A stretch of DNA of 64,000 bases, taken from Sedimenticola sp. Its GTDB lineage: Bacteria > Pseudomonadota > Gammaproteobacteria > Chromatiales > Chromatiaceae. A program made the translations under genes and the position numbers. Shown piece by piece: positions 43,430 through 52,711 of this stretch. The stretch lies in the NCBI GenBank assembly GCA_027083925.1, contig JALWMK010000122.1:1-64000 (forward strand), read 5' to 3'. A model generated the notes under the pieces. The model saw only the letters and a program-made list of their open reading frames with translations, searched no databases and was not told where the DNA came from. Numbering within the stretch: position 1 is the first letter of the stretch; each line of letters opens with the position of its first letter.

Positions 43430-44056
43430 ATGTCCACCCGAGACCTGGCATTGTCATCCCTGGAGCACGGCATCAACACCCTGCTGCAACTGGATCCTGT
43501 CGCCTGCAACAAGCTGGCCAGGCATCACGGCAGGATTATCGGTATTCATTTGCGCGGAGCGGAAATCACACTCTACTTCATCCCCGATCAACAAGGGCAT
43601 TTGCAGTTGTTCAGCCAGATTGAAGGCGAACCCGATGCCCTGCTCTGCGGCAGCCCCCTGGATTTGCTGCGTAGCAGCGACAAGGAACAGGGCAGTGCGC
43701 AATTATTTGCCGGTCGCGTCAGCATCACCGGCAACACCGCCCTGGCTCACGATTTTGGCGCCACCCTGGGTGGGCTGGATATCGACTGGGAAGAACAGCT
43801 GTCAAAACTCACCGGCGACATTCTCGCCCATCAAACCGGCGCTGCTGTCCGCAAAGCGGGGCACTGGCTCAGGAATACCGACTCCCGCATAAAAGCCGAT
43901 CTTGGCGAATATCTTACAGAGGAAGCCCGCCTGCTGCCCCACCCGCTGGAAGTCGAGGACTTCATTGCCCAGGTGGATGAGCTGCGTGAGCATACTGACC
44001 GCCTGGAAGCCCGCATCCGCCTCTTGCAACGCCAGCTGCAACAGGAGGAGAAATGA
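43430..44056 (+). CDS. ubiJ: Ubiquinone biosynthesis accessory factor UbiJ
   Basis: UbiJ binds lipid intermediates through an SCP2 domain and organises the Ubi complex. The 208-residue protein from the ATG at 43430 has an SCP2-like first half (LRGAEITLYFIPDQQGHLQLF) and a C-terminal coiled coil (DELREHTDRLEARIRLLQRQLQQ). The track's earlier start at 43325 lies in the repeat-bearing spacer. The stop overlaps the ubiB ATG (ATGA). Confidence 0.92.
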   Translation: MSTRDLALSSLEHGINTLLQLDPVACNKLARHHGRIIGIHLRGAEITLYFIPDQQGHLQLFSQIEGEPDALLCGSPLDLLRSSDKEQGSAQLFAGRVSITGNTALAHDFGATLGGLDIDWEEQLSKLTGDILAHQTGAAVRKAGHWLRNTDSRIKADLGEYLTEEARLLPHPLEVEDFIAQVDELREHTDRLEARIRLLQRQLQQEEK

Positions 44057-45705
44057 TTCCGCTACGCCAGGGATTACGGGTCATACACATCACCTGGGTT
44101 CTGCTCAAGAACGGCCTGGACGAGTTTGTCCTTGCCGCTCATTTGTTTCGTCCGATCCGCTTTTTCCGCTTTCTTTCGCCATTTTACTGGCTGCAAAAAG
44201 GGCAACGCCCGAATTATGGCATCCGAATCCGCCACACCCTTGAAGATCTGGGGCCGATCTACATTAAATTTGGGCAGATTCTCTCCACCCGCCGCGACCT
44301 GCTGCCCGATGAGATTGCCGAAGAGCTGATAAAACTGCAGGATGACGTACCCCCTTTCCCGGCAGAACAATCCCGCCAGATTGTGGAAAAGGCACTGGGA
44401 GGAAAGGTAGATGACCTGTTCGCCCGCTTTGATCCCGAACCCATGGCCTCCGCATCCATTGCCCAGGTACATGCCGCCCGGCTGCACAGTGGCGAGGAGG
44501 TCATCGTCAAGGTGGTGCGCCCCGGCATCGAGAAAGCCATCCGCAAGGATGTGGATCTGATGTATACCCTTGCCGGGCTGGCGCAAAAATACTCCCGGGA
44601 GGCGCGCCGCCTGCGTCCTACAGAGGTGGTGGAAGAGTACGAAAAGACCATTTTCGATGAACTGGATCTCACCCGCGAAGCCGCCAACGCTTCCCAGCTG
44701 CGACGTAATTTCCTGGACAGTGAGATGCTCTATATTCCTAAGGTTTACTGGGACTACTGCCATCGCAATGTGATGGTCATGGAACGCATCTATGGCACTC
44801 CCGTGGATGAGGTGGAGACGCTAAAGGCCCAGGGTGTGAGCATGGCCATGCTGGGAGAGCGCGGGGTGGAGATCTTCTTTACCCAGGTCTTCCGCGACAA
44901 TTTCTTTCACGCCGACATGCACCCGGGAAACATCTTTGTAGAACCCAGTGGCCGTTATATCAGCGTCGATTTCGGCATCATGGGCACCCTCACTGCCGAG
45001 GATCAGCGGTATCTGGCGGAAAACCTTTTGGCTTTCTTCCATCGTGATTACCGCCGCGTGGCGGAGCTGCATGTGGAGTCCGGCTGGGTTCCCAAGGGCA
45101 CACGCATCGAAGATTTTGAAGCGGCCATCCGCACCGTCAGCGAGCCTATCTGGGAAAAACCCATTGCCGAGATTTCCTTCGGGCACTTCCTGCTGCGCCT
45201 TTTCCAGACGGCCCGGCGCTTTGACATGGAAGTGCAGCCGCAACTGGTGCTGCTGCAAAAAACCTTGCTGAACATCGAAGGCCTGGGGCGCATGCTGTAT
45301 CCGCAGCTGGATCTGTGGGCCACAGCCAAGCCCTTCATGGAAAAGTGGGTTGCACAACAGGTCGGCCCCAAGGCCTTTCTGCGCAGGGTGAAGGAAAACA
45401 TGCCACAGTTGTCTGAAGAGCTGCCGGAAATCCCGCGCCTGGCCTATCAGGTACTCAAGAGCGCCCAGAGCGGCAAGCTGCGCCTGGAATCACATTCAGA
45501 GGAACTCAAGACGCTGCGTCAGGATCTCCAGCAGGGACAAAGCCGCACCCGGCAAAGCATCGCGGGGAGCGCCCTGATTATCAGCGCCGCACTACTGGCC
45601 GGCCTGGGAACCCCGTTGCTATCCGCCAGCCTGCTGCCCCTGCTCAGTGGTGGCCTTGGCATCGCTGGCATCGGTTTGTTGGGAAACAGCCTGCTGCGCC
45701 GCTGA
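44053..45705 (+). CDS. ubiB: Ubiquinone biosynthesis protein kinase-like UbiB
   Basis: UbiB is an atypical kinase/ATPase of the ABC1/ADCK family needed for ubiquinone synthesis. Its 550 residues contain LGPIYIKFGQILSTRRDLLP, the Ala-rich nucleotide loop PMASASIAQVHAA, the catalytic region FFHADMHPGNIF and DFGIMG, and two C-terminal membrane helices. Its last 87 bases overlap the convergent unknown gene on the other strand. Confidence 0.96.
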   Translation: MIPLRQGLRVIHITWVLLKNGLDEFVLAAHLFRPIRFFRFLSPFYWLQKGQRPNYGIRIRHTLEDLGPIYIKFGQILSTRRDLLPDEIAEELIKLQDDVPPFPAEQSRQIVEKALGGKVDDLFARFDPEPMASASIAQVHAARLHSGEEVIVKVVRPGIEKAIRKDVDLMYTLAGLAQKYSREARRLRPTEVVEEYEKTIFDELDLTREAANASQLRRNFLDSEMLYIPKVYWDYCHRNVMVMERIYGTPVDEVETLKAQGVSMAMLGERGVEIFFTQVFRDNFFHADMHPGNIFVEPSGRYISVDFGIMGTLTAEDQRYLAENLLAFFHRDYRRVAELHVESGWVPKGTRIEDFEAAIRTVSEPIWEKPIAEISFGHFLLRLFQTARRFDMEVQPQLVLLQKTLLNIEGLGRMLYPQLDLWATAKPFMEKWVAQQVGPKAFLRRVKENMPQLSEELPEIPRLAYQVLKSAQSGKLRLESHSEELKTLRQDLQQGQSRTRQSIAGSALIISAALLAGLGTPLLSASLLPLLSGGLGIAGIGLLGNSLLRR

Positions 45706-47010
45706 AACCGGCACTTTTACCCGCAGCCGGGCCTGGGCAGAAGAAATATTGCCGGCCTGTAAATGCGCGGTGAATTTTCCTCCGCTGATGCGCTGCTGGA
45801 TGGAGATACGGCCACCTTTTGCCTCAACCAGTATCCCCTTGTGGATTCTGCCATTGCGCTCCTTGAGGATAACCCTGCGCTCAAGATAGCCTGACAGACG
45901 CTCAACGGGAACCTTGCGGTATTCCCACATATATTCCACTTTTGGCGGCAGAGGCTTCTGCTTCTTCCCCGCCCCGCTGTTGCGCCGCACCAGAGACACA
46001 CCATCGAGGATGCGGAAACTCAGATCCGTAACAAGGCGGTCATTGACCGCCAGCTGCAAACCAAGTTTTTCTGCGATTTGTTCCCGGGGCAGTTGCATTA
46101 GCGCAAATATGCCAATGGGGTTCGGGGGGCTGAGTTCGATCAGCAGGGTACCCCAGCTGGTGACATATTCCTTCAGTGCGTGCTTCAGGCCGAAACCCGG
46201 CACAATGCCGCTCCTTTCGATTTCGCGAATCAAGTCATCCGCCATCAATAGCTTGAAATCTTCAGGTGTCACACCCCGTTTTTGGGCACAGTATTCCATT
46301 ACTTTCTGCCCAAACTCTGGGGAGTTTTCGTAGGTGATCTTCAATTTGTTCAACAAGACACCCAGCATTTTCTGCGCTTCCAAAGCCGGCACATTGCTCA
46401 GAGCCAACGACATTGCCAGATGCTGCATACCCTGAATATCAACAGAAAAATCACTGTAAAGCTTTTGTGCCGAAGGAATATACTGATAGCCGAACCTTAT
46501 ATCTCCCTGCAACCTTTCAAACCCCATCTCCTGAAGCTGGATCAGCGAGGGTTCGCTGCCAGCCCTGCATACATCCGCTTGCTTGCCATCGGTTTTTCTG
46601 TATCCGGCGCGCTCTCTGAAGCGATCCAGCTCCGCTGCCCGGCCACCGGAGAAATCAAGCACTACATCATTTACCACAATGTTCAACGTATCCGGCGGGT
46701 CGATTTTCCCCAGCGCCGGGAGTCTCCTGGCGAGATAGGATATGGCATCCGGACCCTGGACATGTACGGCTCGAATGAAAAAGCCCTGCTCCTGGCCGGC
46801 GGGCACAACCTCTATGCCCTGGACGTCAATCTTTCCGTTTAGGCTGGTATTGAGATCCCGGTAATGAATCGCGGCATGAGGCGCAGCCTGCAAAATGGCG
46901 TCGTCCAGTTTGGATTTTACAAAATAATAAAATCCCCAATGCGCGATTGCCCAAAAAATGATGGGCATGCCGATCAGCCATACCCAGATGTTTCTCCTTC
47001 GTCTCACCAT
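45619..47010 (-). CDS. Membrane-anchored protein of unknown function, 463 residues
   Basis: One hydrophobic helix near residues 9-30 (VWLIGMPIIFWAIAHWGFYYF) is followed by a large, probably periplasmic region that includes IHYRDLNTSLNGKIDVQGIEV, reminiscent of AsmA/DUF945-like proteins but not clearly assignable. The C-terminus is Gln/Ala-rich and is coded by bases that also encode the end of ubiB on the opposite strand. A palindrome copy lies 19 bases before the ATG. I do not recognise the family. Confidence 0.75.
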   Translation of the reverse strand: MVRRRRNIWVWLIGMPIIFWAIAHWGFYYFVKSKLDDAILQAAPHAAIHYRDLNTSLNGKIDVQGIEVVPAGQEQGFFIRAVHVQGPDAISYLARRLPALGKIDPPDTLNIVVNDVVLDFSGGRAAELDRFRERAGYRKTDGKQADVCRAGSEPSLIQLQEMGFERLQGDIRFGYQYIPSAQKLYSDFSVDIQGMQHLAMSLALSNVPALEAQKMLGVLLNKLKITYENSPEFGQKVMEYCAQKRGVTPEDFKLLMADDLIREIERSGIVPGFGLKHALKEYVTSWGTLLIELSPPNPIGIFALMQLPREQIAEKLGLQLAVNDRLVTDLSFRILDGVSLVRRNSGAGKKQKPLPPKVEYMWEYRKVPVERLSGYLERRVILKERNGRIHKGILVEAKGGRISIQQRISGGKFTAHLQAGNISSAQARLRVKVPVSAAQQAVSQQTDASDAKATTEQGQQAGG

Positions 47011-47028
47011 AGTCCCCTTAATGTAACT

Positions 47029-47053
47029 CCTGAACCCGCGGATTCAGGTTAAC
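47029..47053 (-). repeat. Short intergenic palindrome, copy D
   Basis: On the minus strand this reads GTTAACCTGAATCC-GC-GGGTTCAGG, the same wobble-containing orientation as copies A and E. It stands 19 bases upstream of the start codon at 47010, inside the presumed 5' leader. Confidence 0.65.
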
Positions 47054-47086
47054 TGTTAATGAAAAACCCCTGACCGTAGGGCACAA

Positions 47087-47656
47087 CTATCGAGTGGCCG
47101 GGCGCATCAGCGAAGACTCCACGGTATTACGCTGCGCTGACCCCACTAGTTTCTCGATCAGTTCAAGCGCAAAATCCATGGCCGTACCAGGCCCACGAGA
47201 GGTAATGACCTTGCCATCGACAACCACTGCCCGGTCATCAACATAACGGGTGTCTTCCAGTTGCATGGCATCGATGACGCCTGGATAGGAGGTTGCCTGT
47301 TTTCCCCGCAGCAAGCCGGCACTGGCCAGCACTTTGGGCGCGGCACAGATGGCGGCTGTATATTTTCCCTGCTCCGCCATCCGCTTCAACATACGCTGGA
47401 TGCGCACATCCTCATCCAGATAATCGGCACCTGGCAACCCCCCGGGCAGCACCATCATGTCGAAATCATCACCCAGTACTTTGTCCAGACTGGTATCAGG
47501 AACAAGTACCACTCCGCGGCTACAGGTAACAGCGCCATCCGCCAGGCCTGCGGTAATCACCTCGATGCCAGCCCGCCGCAACAAATCAATGATGCTGACA
47601 GCCTCCAGCTCTTCACAGCCCTGCGCCAGGGGAACCAATACTCGCGCCATATTCAT
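47087..47656 (-). CDS. DJ-1/PfpI family protein (YajL-like)
   Basis: The 189-residue protein has the DJ-1 fold signature: N-terminal ARVLVPLAQGCEELEAVSIIDLLRRAG, the nucleophile elbow AAICAAPKVLASAGLL with reactive Cys, and TSRGPGTAMDFALELIEKL. Relatives act as protein or small-molecule protectants against oxidants and glycation; assignment to YajL itself is probable. Palindrome copy E precedes its start by 15 bases. Confidence 0.9.
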   Translation of the reverse strand: MNMARVLVPLAQGCEELEAVSIIDLLRRAGIEVITAGLADGAVTCSRGVVLVPDTSLDKVLGDDFDMMVLPGGLPGADYLDEDVRIQRMLKRMAEQGKYTAAICAAPKVLASAGLLRGKQATSYPGVIDAMQLEDTRYVDDRAVVVDGKVITSRGPGTAMDFALELIEKLVGSAQRNTVESSLMRPATR

Positions 47657-47671
47657 GCCCTCGGTTTCAAT

Positions 47672-47691
47672 CCTGAACCCACGGATTCAGG
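47672..47691 (-). repeat. Short intergenic palindrome, copy E
   Basis: On the minus strand it reads CCTGAATCCGTGGGTTCAGG. The RNA of that strand pairs with one G-U wobble; the opposite strand would have an A-C mismatch. It lies in the leader of the DJ-1 gene. Confidence 0.65.
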
Positions 47692-47756
47692 TCAATATAA
47701 CCCCGATTGCTGCGGAAAAACCGGAAGCATTCTATCTTTTGCCGGATTCCGCAGGC

Positions 47757-49043
47757 TTATTTTTGGCTGAGAATGGAGATCCCCTTGAGAAGGTTTAGCG
47801 CCTCATTCAACTCGTAGTCTTCTTCCAGGAGTTTTTTCTCGCCGTTACCATTGTTCTTGTTGGGCTTTTTCTTGTCAGGATTCGCCAGATGGTCAGCCAG
47901 ATCGGCTTCTTTGAGCTGCAACAGGCTCTTTTTCAGCTCCTTGAGCTTCACTTTGCTCAGTTCGATATCCGGCTCAATCCCTTCCGCCTGAATGGAGCGC
48001 CCATTGGGAGTGTAATACCTGGCCGTAGTGAGCTTGATGGCAATTTTGCTACTGATGGGAACAATGGTCTGCACCGAACCCTTGCCAAAGGTGGTGCGCC
48101 CCATGATGACCGCCCGCCTGTGATCCTGCAGCGCGCCCGCCACGATTTCCGAGGCCGAAGCCGAACCCTCGTTTACCAGCACCACCAGAGGCGCTCCATT
48201 CAGGACATCGCCGGGACGGGCGCTGAGCTTCAATGCAGAACTTTCGCCCCGCCCCTTGGTAAAGACGATCAATCCCTTCTCCAGGAACGCATCACTGACC
48301 GCAACGGCGCCCTGTAATACACCGCCAGGATTATTGCGCAAATCCAGCACCAGCCCCTTTAGTGGCGCGCCCGATTTCTTTTGCAGCTTGCGTATGGCCT
48401 GCAGCATGTCATCTGCAGTGGGCGCCTGAAACTGTGCCAGGCGCACATAGCCAAACCCAGGCTCCAGCTCCCGCGATTTCACGCTTGCCTGCTTGATCAC
48501 AGCCCGGATAATTTCAAATTCCAGGGGCTTGGGTTCGCCGCCACGCTGCACTGTAAGCTTGATTCCGGTTCCCGGCTTGCCACGCATGATTTTTACTGCG
48601 TTGCTCAAACTCATGCCTTTCGCGGGCTTGCCATCCAGGCGGATAATCAGGTCTCCTGCCTGGATACCCGCCTTCTGCGCCGGGGTGTCGTCAATGGGGG
48701 ATATGACTTTAATGAAGCCATCCTCTACACCGACTTCGATGCCCAGACCACCGAACTCCCCGCTGGTTCCTTCCTGCAGCGCCTTGAAATGCTCTTCGTC
48801 CAGATAGGCGGAATGGGGATCCAGTCCTTCCAGCATGCCACGAATGGCATGATCCAGAAGTTCCCGGTCGGTAACCGGCTCTACATAATCCTGTTGCACC
48901 CGGCCGAACACCTCGGCAAAAATCCGCAGTTCCTTCAGCGGCAGCCTTTTTTCTTCCGCCGCTGTTTCCTTGGCAAGGGATGCCGAAAACGGCGCTAAAA
49001 CCACGCAGCCCCATAAAATGCTTCTGATTACCCACTTGCTCAT
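47757..49043 (-). CDS. ctpA: C-terminal processing peptidase (S41 family)
   Basis: The 428-residue periplasmic protease begins with a signal peptide (WVIRSILWGCVVLAPFSASLA), then a PDZ domain (GLGIEVGVEDGFIKVISPIDDTPAQKAG) and the serine-lysine dyad core VNEGSASASEIVAGALQDH and GRTTFGKGSVQT. The track starts at 49067; the second Met gives a normal signal peptide. Gene order gpmI-envC-ctpA is common in gammaproteobacteria and ties it to envelope remodelling. Confidence 0.94.
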   Translation of the reverse strand: MSKWVIRSILWGCVVLAPFSASLAKETAAEEKRLPLKELRIFAEVFGRVQQDYVEPVTDRELLDHAIRGMLEGLDPHSAYLDEEHFKALQEGTSGEFGGLGIEVGVEDGFIKVISPIDDTPAQKAGIQAGDLIIRLDGKPAKGMSLSNAVKIMRGKPGTGIKLTVQRGGEPKPLEFEIIRAVIKQASVKSRELEPGFGYVRLAQFQAPTADDMLQAIRKLQKKSGAPLKGLVLDLRNNPGGVLQGAVAVSDAFLEKGLIVFTKGRGESSALKLSARPGDVLNGAPLVVLVNEGSASASEIVAGALQDHRRAVIMGRTTFGKGSVQTIVPISSKIAIKLTTARYYTPNGRSIQAEGIEPDIELSKVKLKELKKSLLQLKEADLADHLANPDKKKPNKNNGNGEKKLLEEDYELNEALNLLKGISILSQK

Positions 49044-49079
49044 TTCAACGTCTCTGTATATGACCATAAAATCTTGCTA

Positions 49080-50246
49080 TCACCTGTTACGGGGCTTCCT
49101 GCACCAACGCATGGGATTTAGCGCTTTGCCCTGCTGGCGGATGCCAAAATAGATCCCGCTGTCTTTGCGCCCTTCATTGCCACTGGCCTGGGCAATAATT
49201 TCACCTGCCTCTACCCATTCACCGGTTTCCTTGAACAAACTTTGGTTGTGGCCATACAAGGTCATAAAGCCGTCACCGTGTTCAACGATAGCCAGCAGGC
49301 CATAGCCTCGCAGCCAGTCTGCCCATGCGACTCTTCCCGCATGCACGGCCCGCACATCCTCACCGGCTCTGGCACTGATTATAACCCCGTCCCAGCGCAA
49401 GTTACCGATTTTCTGGGCGCCAAAGGTTTTCAGCAGTTTCCCCGGCAATGGCCAGATGAGCTTGCCCTTGTTCTGCCGAAAGGATTTCTGCTCTGGCAGA
49501 TTCAGCATCTGGAAGGCGTCTTGCAAATGCTTTAGCAATTCCGCCAGCCGGCGCTCATCTTCCTGCCAGCGCTTCAGCTTTTCACCCTGCTGCGCCAGCC
49601 GGGAATCAACCTGCTGCAGCAGCCGCCTGCGTTGCTGCTGCCGCTGTTGCAGGCTTTTCTTTTTCTCCTGTTGCCGGTCGCGCAATCGCTCCAGTGAAGC
49701 TTGCTGGCGCTTGATCTGTACTGTCAGGCTGCGTTTTTCTTTCAAATCCCGATCAAAGACCTGCAGCTGCCGGGCGCGTTCCCTGCTGATGTAGTCGTGA
49801 TAGGCCAACAGACGGCTGAGTGCGGCGGGATCCTGTTGATTGAGGAATAGCTTGAGCCGCTCCTGGCGTCCCGCCATGTACGCAGAACGCAGCAACAGCG
49901 CCAGTTTGCCGCGGGTCTTCCCGAGGCGCTGCCGCAGGTTCTGTTGCAGACGTTGAAGTAGTTGCAGCTCTTGTTGCAACTGCTCCCGCCGCGCTTCCAG
50001 CTGGCGCTGCTGCGCGATCAGGGAGCCTATTTCCCGCTCTGTGTCCGCCAGTTCGGCCGCCAGAGCGTCCTTCTCCTGGCGGGTTTTCCTGATGGTTTCC
50101 CGCAAGCGAGAAATACGTTGTTGCAGTTGTTCCCTTTGCTGCTGGGCACGCTGCTGTTGTTCTTGCTTGTCCGCCGCTGTTGCAGAAGCGTCCGCCCCCA
50201 CAAGCAGCAGCACGCCACAGACAGGGAAAAGCAATCTGGACACCAT
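49080..50246 (-). CDS. envC: EnvC-like murein hydrolase activator
   Basis: The 388-residue exported protein has a signal peptide, long coiled coils (QQQRAQQQREQLQQRISRLRE...) over residues ~28-255, and a C-terminal LytM domain. The LytM zinc ligands are degenerate: RWDG replaces the usual HxGxD and only YGHN survives, as in EnvC, which activates amidases instead of cutting peptidoglycan itself. It starts on the last base of the gpmI stop. Confidence 0.92.
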   Translation of the reverse strand: MVSRLLFPVCGVLLLVGADASATAADKQEQQQRAQQQREQLQQRISRLRETIRKTRQEKDALAAELADTEREIGSLIAQQRQLEARREQLQQELQLLQRLQQNLRQRLGKTRGKLALLLRSAYMAGRQERLKLFLNQQDPAALSRLLAYHDYISRERARQLQVFDRDLKEKRSLTVQIKRQQASLERLRDRQQEKKKSLQQRQQQRRRLLQQVDSRLAQQGEKLKRWQEDERRLAELLKHLQDAFQMLNLPEQKSFRQNKGKLIWPLPGKLLKTFGAQKIGNLRWDGVIISARAGEDVRAVHAGRVAWADWLRGYGLLAIVEHGDGFMTLYGHNQSLFKETGEWVEAGEIIAQASGNEGRKDSGIYFGIRQQGKALNPMRWCRKPRNR

Positions 50247-51820
50247 CAGGCAGTTTCAGGTTCCTGTTCCTGATCTTCGTACTCGATAAGCGAATGGCCG
50301 GTCATTTCCACAGGCTGCGGCAGCCCCATGATTTTCAGTAATGTGGGCGCCACATCACAAAGGGAGCCACCTTCGGAAAAATGGGCAGCGCGATCTCCTA
50401 CATAAATCAACGGCACCGGGTTGGTGGTATGGGCGGTATAAGGCTGGCCGGTTTCTTCGTCCAGCATTTTCTCGCAGTTGCCATGATCTGCGGTAATCAA
50501 CATGGCGCCGCCAACCTTGTGAATTGCCCGCATCACCCGTCCCAAGCATTCATCCAGGGTCTCCACCGCCTGCACGGAGGCCTCGAACTTGCCCGTATGA
50601 CCAACCATATCGCCATTGGCATAGTTGACGATGATCGCATCATACTTGCCTTCTTCTATCGCCTGCACCAGATGGTCGGTCACTTCCGGCGCACTCATTT
50701 CCGGCTTGAGGTCGTAGGTCGCCACATTCGGTGAGGGCACGAGAATGCGGTCCTCTCCCTCGAAAGGCTGCTCCTGACCGCCGTTGAAGAAGAAGGTCAC
50801 ATGGGCGTATTTCTCTGTTTCGGCCAGCCGCAACTGGCGCAGACCCAGCCTGGAGATATATTCTCCAAACACGTTTTCCAGGCGCTCTGCGGGAAACGCC
50901 ACCGGGATATCCCATTCCTTGTTATATTCCGTGAGGCTGACAAAAATACCAAGGTCAGGCGCCGCTTCCCGGTGAAAGGCATCAAAGTCCTTTTCGATAA
51001 ACGGGCGGGTAATCTGCCGTGCACGATCAGAGCGGTAGTTCATGTTGATCACCACATCGCCATCACGCACACCTACCCTTTCTCCGCTGGCGGGAACGAT
51101 GACTGTGGCCTCGACGAATTCATCGGTTTCCCCCCGTGCATAGGCCATTTCCAGACCTTCTGTGGCGCTGGCGGCCACATATTCCGCCTTGCCCTCGGTA
51201 ATCAGGTCATAGGCTTTCTGGATACGCTCCCAGTGATGATCCCTGTCCATGGCGAAATAACGCCCGATGATGCTGGCAATACGACCCGTTCCGGTTTCTG
51301 CAAGCACCTCGTCCATGGCCTGCAGGGAAGCCATGGCGCTTTTTGGCGGCATGTCTCTTCCATCGAGAAATGCATGTACGAAGATCTTTTTTGCACCACG
51401 CTCCGCCGCCAGCTTGACCATGGCATGAATATGTTCTTCGTGGGAATGCACCCCTCCCGGAGAGAGCAGCCCCAGAAGATGCACCGCCGATTCATTGTCC
51501 ACGGCGATATCCACCGCCCCTGTCAGGGTGGCATTGCTGAAAAAAGAACCTGTACGCACGGAGCGGCTGACGCGGGTAAACTCCTGGTAAACCACTCGCC
51601 CACTCCCCAGATTCAGATGCCCGACCTCGGAGTTGCCCATCTGGCCGCTGGGCAATCCCACAGATGACCCCGCGGTTTCCAGTGCGGTATGCGCCCCTTC
51701 GTTCCAGAGCCGATCCCATACCGGCGTGCTGGCGGCGGCAATGGCGTTGTTTTCCTTTTCTTCGCGCAATCCCCAGCCATCGAGGATGATCAGCACAACA
51801 GGGCGGGGCGTGTCATTCAT
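50246..51820 (-). CDS. gpmI: Phosphoglycerate mutase, 2,3-BPG-independent
   Basis: GpmI interconverts 3- and 2-phosphoglycerate with two Mn2+ ions. The 524-residue enzyme starts [19 protein letters not shown], has the phosphoserine at Ser64 ([14 protein letters not shown]), the binding loops MVKLAAERG and HAFLDGRD, and the metal site TADHGNCE. The track's 38 extra N-terminal residues precede the family start, so I use the ATG at 51820. Confidence 0.97.
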   Translation of the reverse strand: MNDTPRPVVLIILDGWGLREEKENNAIAAASTPVWDRLWNEGAHTALETAGSSVGLPSGQMGNSEVGHLNLGSGRVVYQEFTRVSRSVRTGSFFSNATLTGAVDIAVDNESAVHLLGLLSPGGVHSHEEHIHAMVKLAAERGAKKIFVHAFLDGRDMPPKSAMASLQAMDEVLAETGTGRIASIIGRYFAMDRDHHWERIQKAYDLITEGKAEYVAASATEGLEMAYARGETDEFVEATVIVPASGERVGVRDGDVVINMNYRSDRARQITRPFIEKDFDAFHREAAPDLGIFVSLTEYNKEWDIPVAFPAERLENVFGEYISRLGLRQLRLAETEKYAHVTFFFNGGQEQPFEGEDRILVPSPNVATYDLKPEMSAPEVTDHLVQAIEEGKYDAIIVNYANGDMVGHTGKFEASVQAVETLDECLGRVMRAIHKVGGAMLITADHGNCEKMLDEETGQPYTAHTTNPVPLIYVGDRAAHFSEGGSLCDVAPTLLKIMGLPQPVEMTGHSLIEYEDQEQEPETA

Positions 51821-52002
51821 TTCAAAAAGCTCACTGTACAGATGAATATGCCGGTGTAATTTTATCAGACTTCCGCCCGTCGCCTTGGCTGCAAATTCAT
51901 GACTTGATCCAGATTTCCAAAAAAGCCTTGCCATTCAGTTTCCCCGGCGGCTTTCGGCTTTGGAGTCGAACCGGGTACTCGAGGCAAAAAAAAGAATTTG
52001 CT

Positions 52003-52049
52003 TGCAGTTTCCATAGTAAAACAGTGTATTATTGTATTAGCGTGTAATA
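52003..52049 (+). promoter_or_regulatory. Putative arsR-family promoter and autoregulatory operator
   Basis: TTGCAG (52003-52008) and TATTAT (52027-52032) are spaced 18 bases apart. Directly after lies the dyad TATTA-gcgtg-TAATA (52035-52049) in an AT-rich stretch, a good position for autorepression by the ArsR-type protein. Boxes were assigned by eye. Confidence 0.5.
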
Positions 52050-52083
52050 AATAACGCATACGTCAATGGCATTGGAGAGGCTT

Positions 52084-52440
52084 GTGAAGACTTTTTCTTC
52101 CTCCCGAAAAAACAGAATTCAGGAATTTGGCGACAACATGGCGTTGATGCAGGATGATGGCGATATTGAACGCGCCTCCCGGTCACTGAAAGCCATGTCC
52201 CATCCTTTACGGCTCAAGATACTTTGTACCTTGGGCGAAGATGAGGTCAGTGTGCATGACATTGTCGCCAAGGTTGGGTCATCACAAAGCAATATTTCCC
52301 AGCATCTGGCCATTCTGCGCGACAAAGGCATACTGGATGCCCGCAAGGATGCCAACCGGGTTTTCTACCGGGTCAGCGACGCTCGCACCCTCCAACTCAT
52401 CGATATGATGCGCCAGGTATTCTGTACCCACGCCCGTTAA
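52084..52440 (+). CDS. ArsR-family regulator, BigR/SqrR-like two-cysteine type
   Basis: The 118-residue winged-helix protein has its recognition helix at SSQSNISQHLAILRDKG. Cys48 (LKILCTL) and Cys114 (QVFCTH) are 66 residues apart and sit in the same helices as the persulfide-sensing pair of SqrR/BigR. Metal-site residues of SmtB/ArsR sensors are not obvious. The start is the GTG at 52084, with GGAGAGG just upstream, rather than the ATG at 52066. A rhodanese gene follows, which fits a role in reactive-sulfur sensing. Confidence 0.85.
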   Translation: MKTFSSSRKNRIQEFGDNMALMQDDGDIERASRSLKAMSHPLRLKILCTLGEDEVSVHDIVAKVGSSQSNISQHLAILRDKGILDARKDANRVFYRVSDARTLQLIDMMRQVFCTHAR

Positions 52441-52470
52441 CGGGCTGTACGCCGCGGCAGAACATACGGG

Positions 52471-52501
52471 CATTTTCAATGGCCATAAGTCATTGAAAAT
52501 G
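52471..52501. other. Perfect 11-bp inverted repeat after the regulator gene
   Basis: CATTTTCAATG and CATTGAAAATG flank a 9-base loop. There is no T-run after the stem, so it is not a standard terminator; it could be an operator for the divergent or downstream genes or an mRNA 3' stabiliser. Confidence 0.45.
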
Positions 52502-52647
52502 GAGAAAAGACAAAATCACACTTTAATGTCTTTCCGGGTTGAAAAAAGCCATGGAAAACCTTTTCCAACATCCTGTTAAGAAGCGCTAACCCAGCCTGGG
52601 CACCAGCATCGCGTACCTGTAGAAAGCGTGCGCACAGGGTTCATGAC

Positions 52648-52678
52648 TTGATCAGAGGCTCCCCAAGTACGCTATAAT
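52648..52678 (+). promoter_or_regulatory. Putative promoter of rhodanese-secB-gpsA
   Basis: A perfect TATAAT at 52673-52678 lies 33 bases before the rhodanese ATG; TTGATC at 52648-52653 gives a 19-base spacer, slightly long. This is the best sigma-70-type match in the 271-base gap. Confidence 0.5.
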
Positions 52679-52711
52679 CACGCTCTTTTCTCCGCGAGAC
52701 TCTAGATTCGG

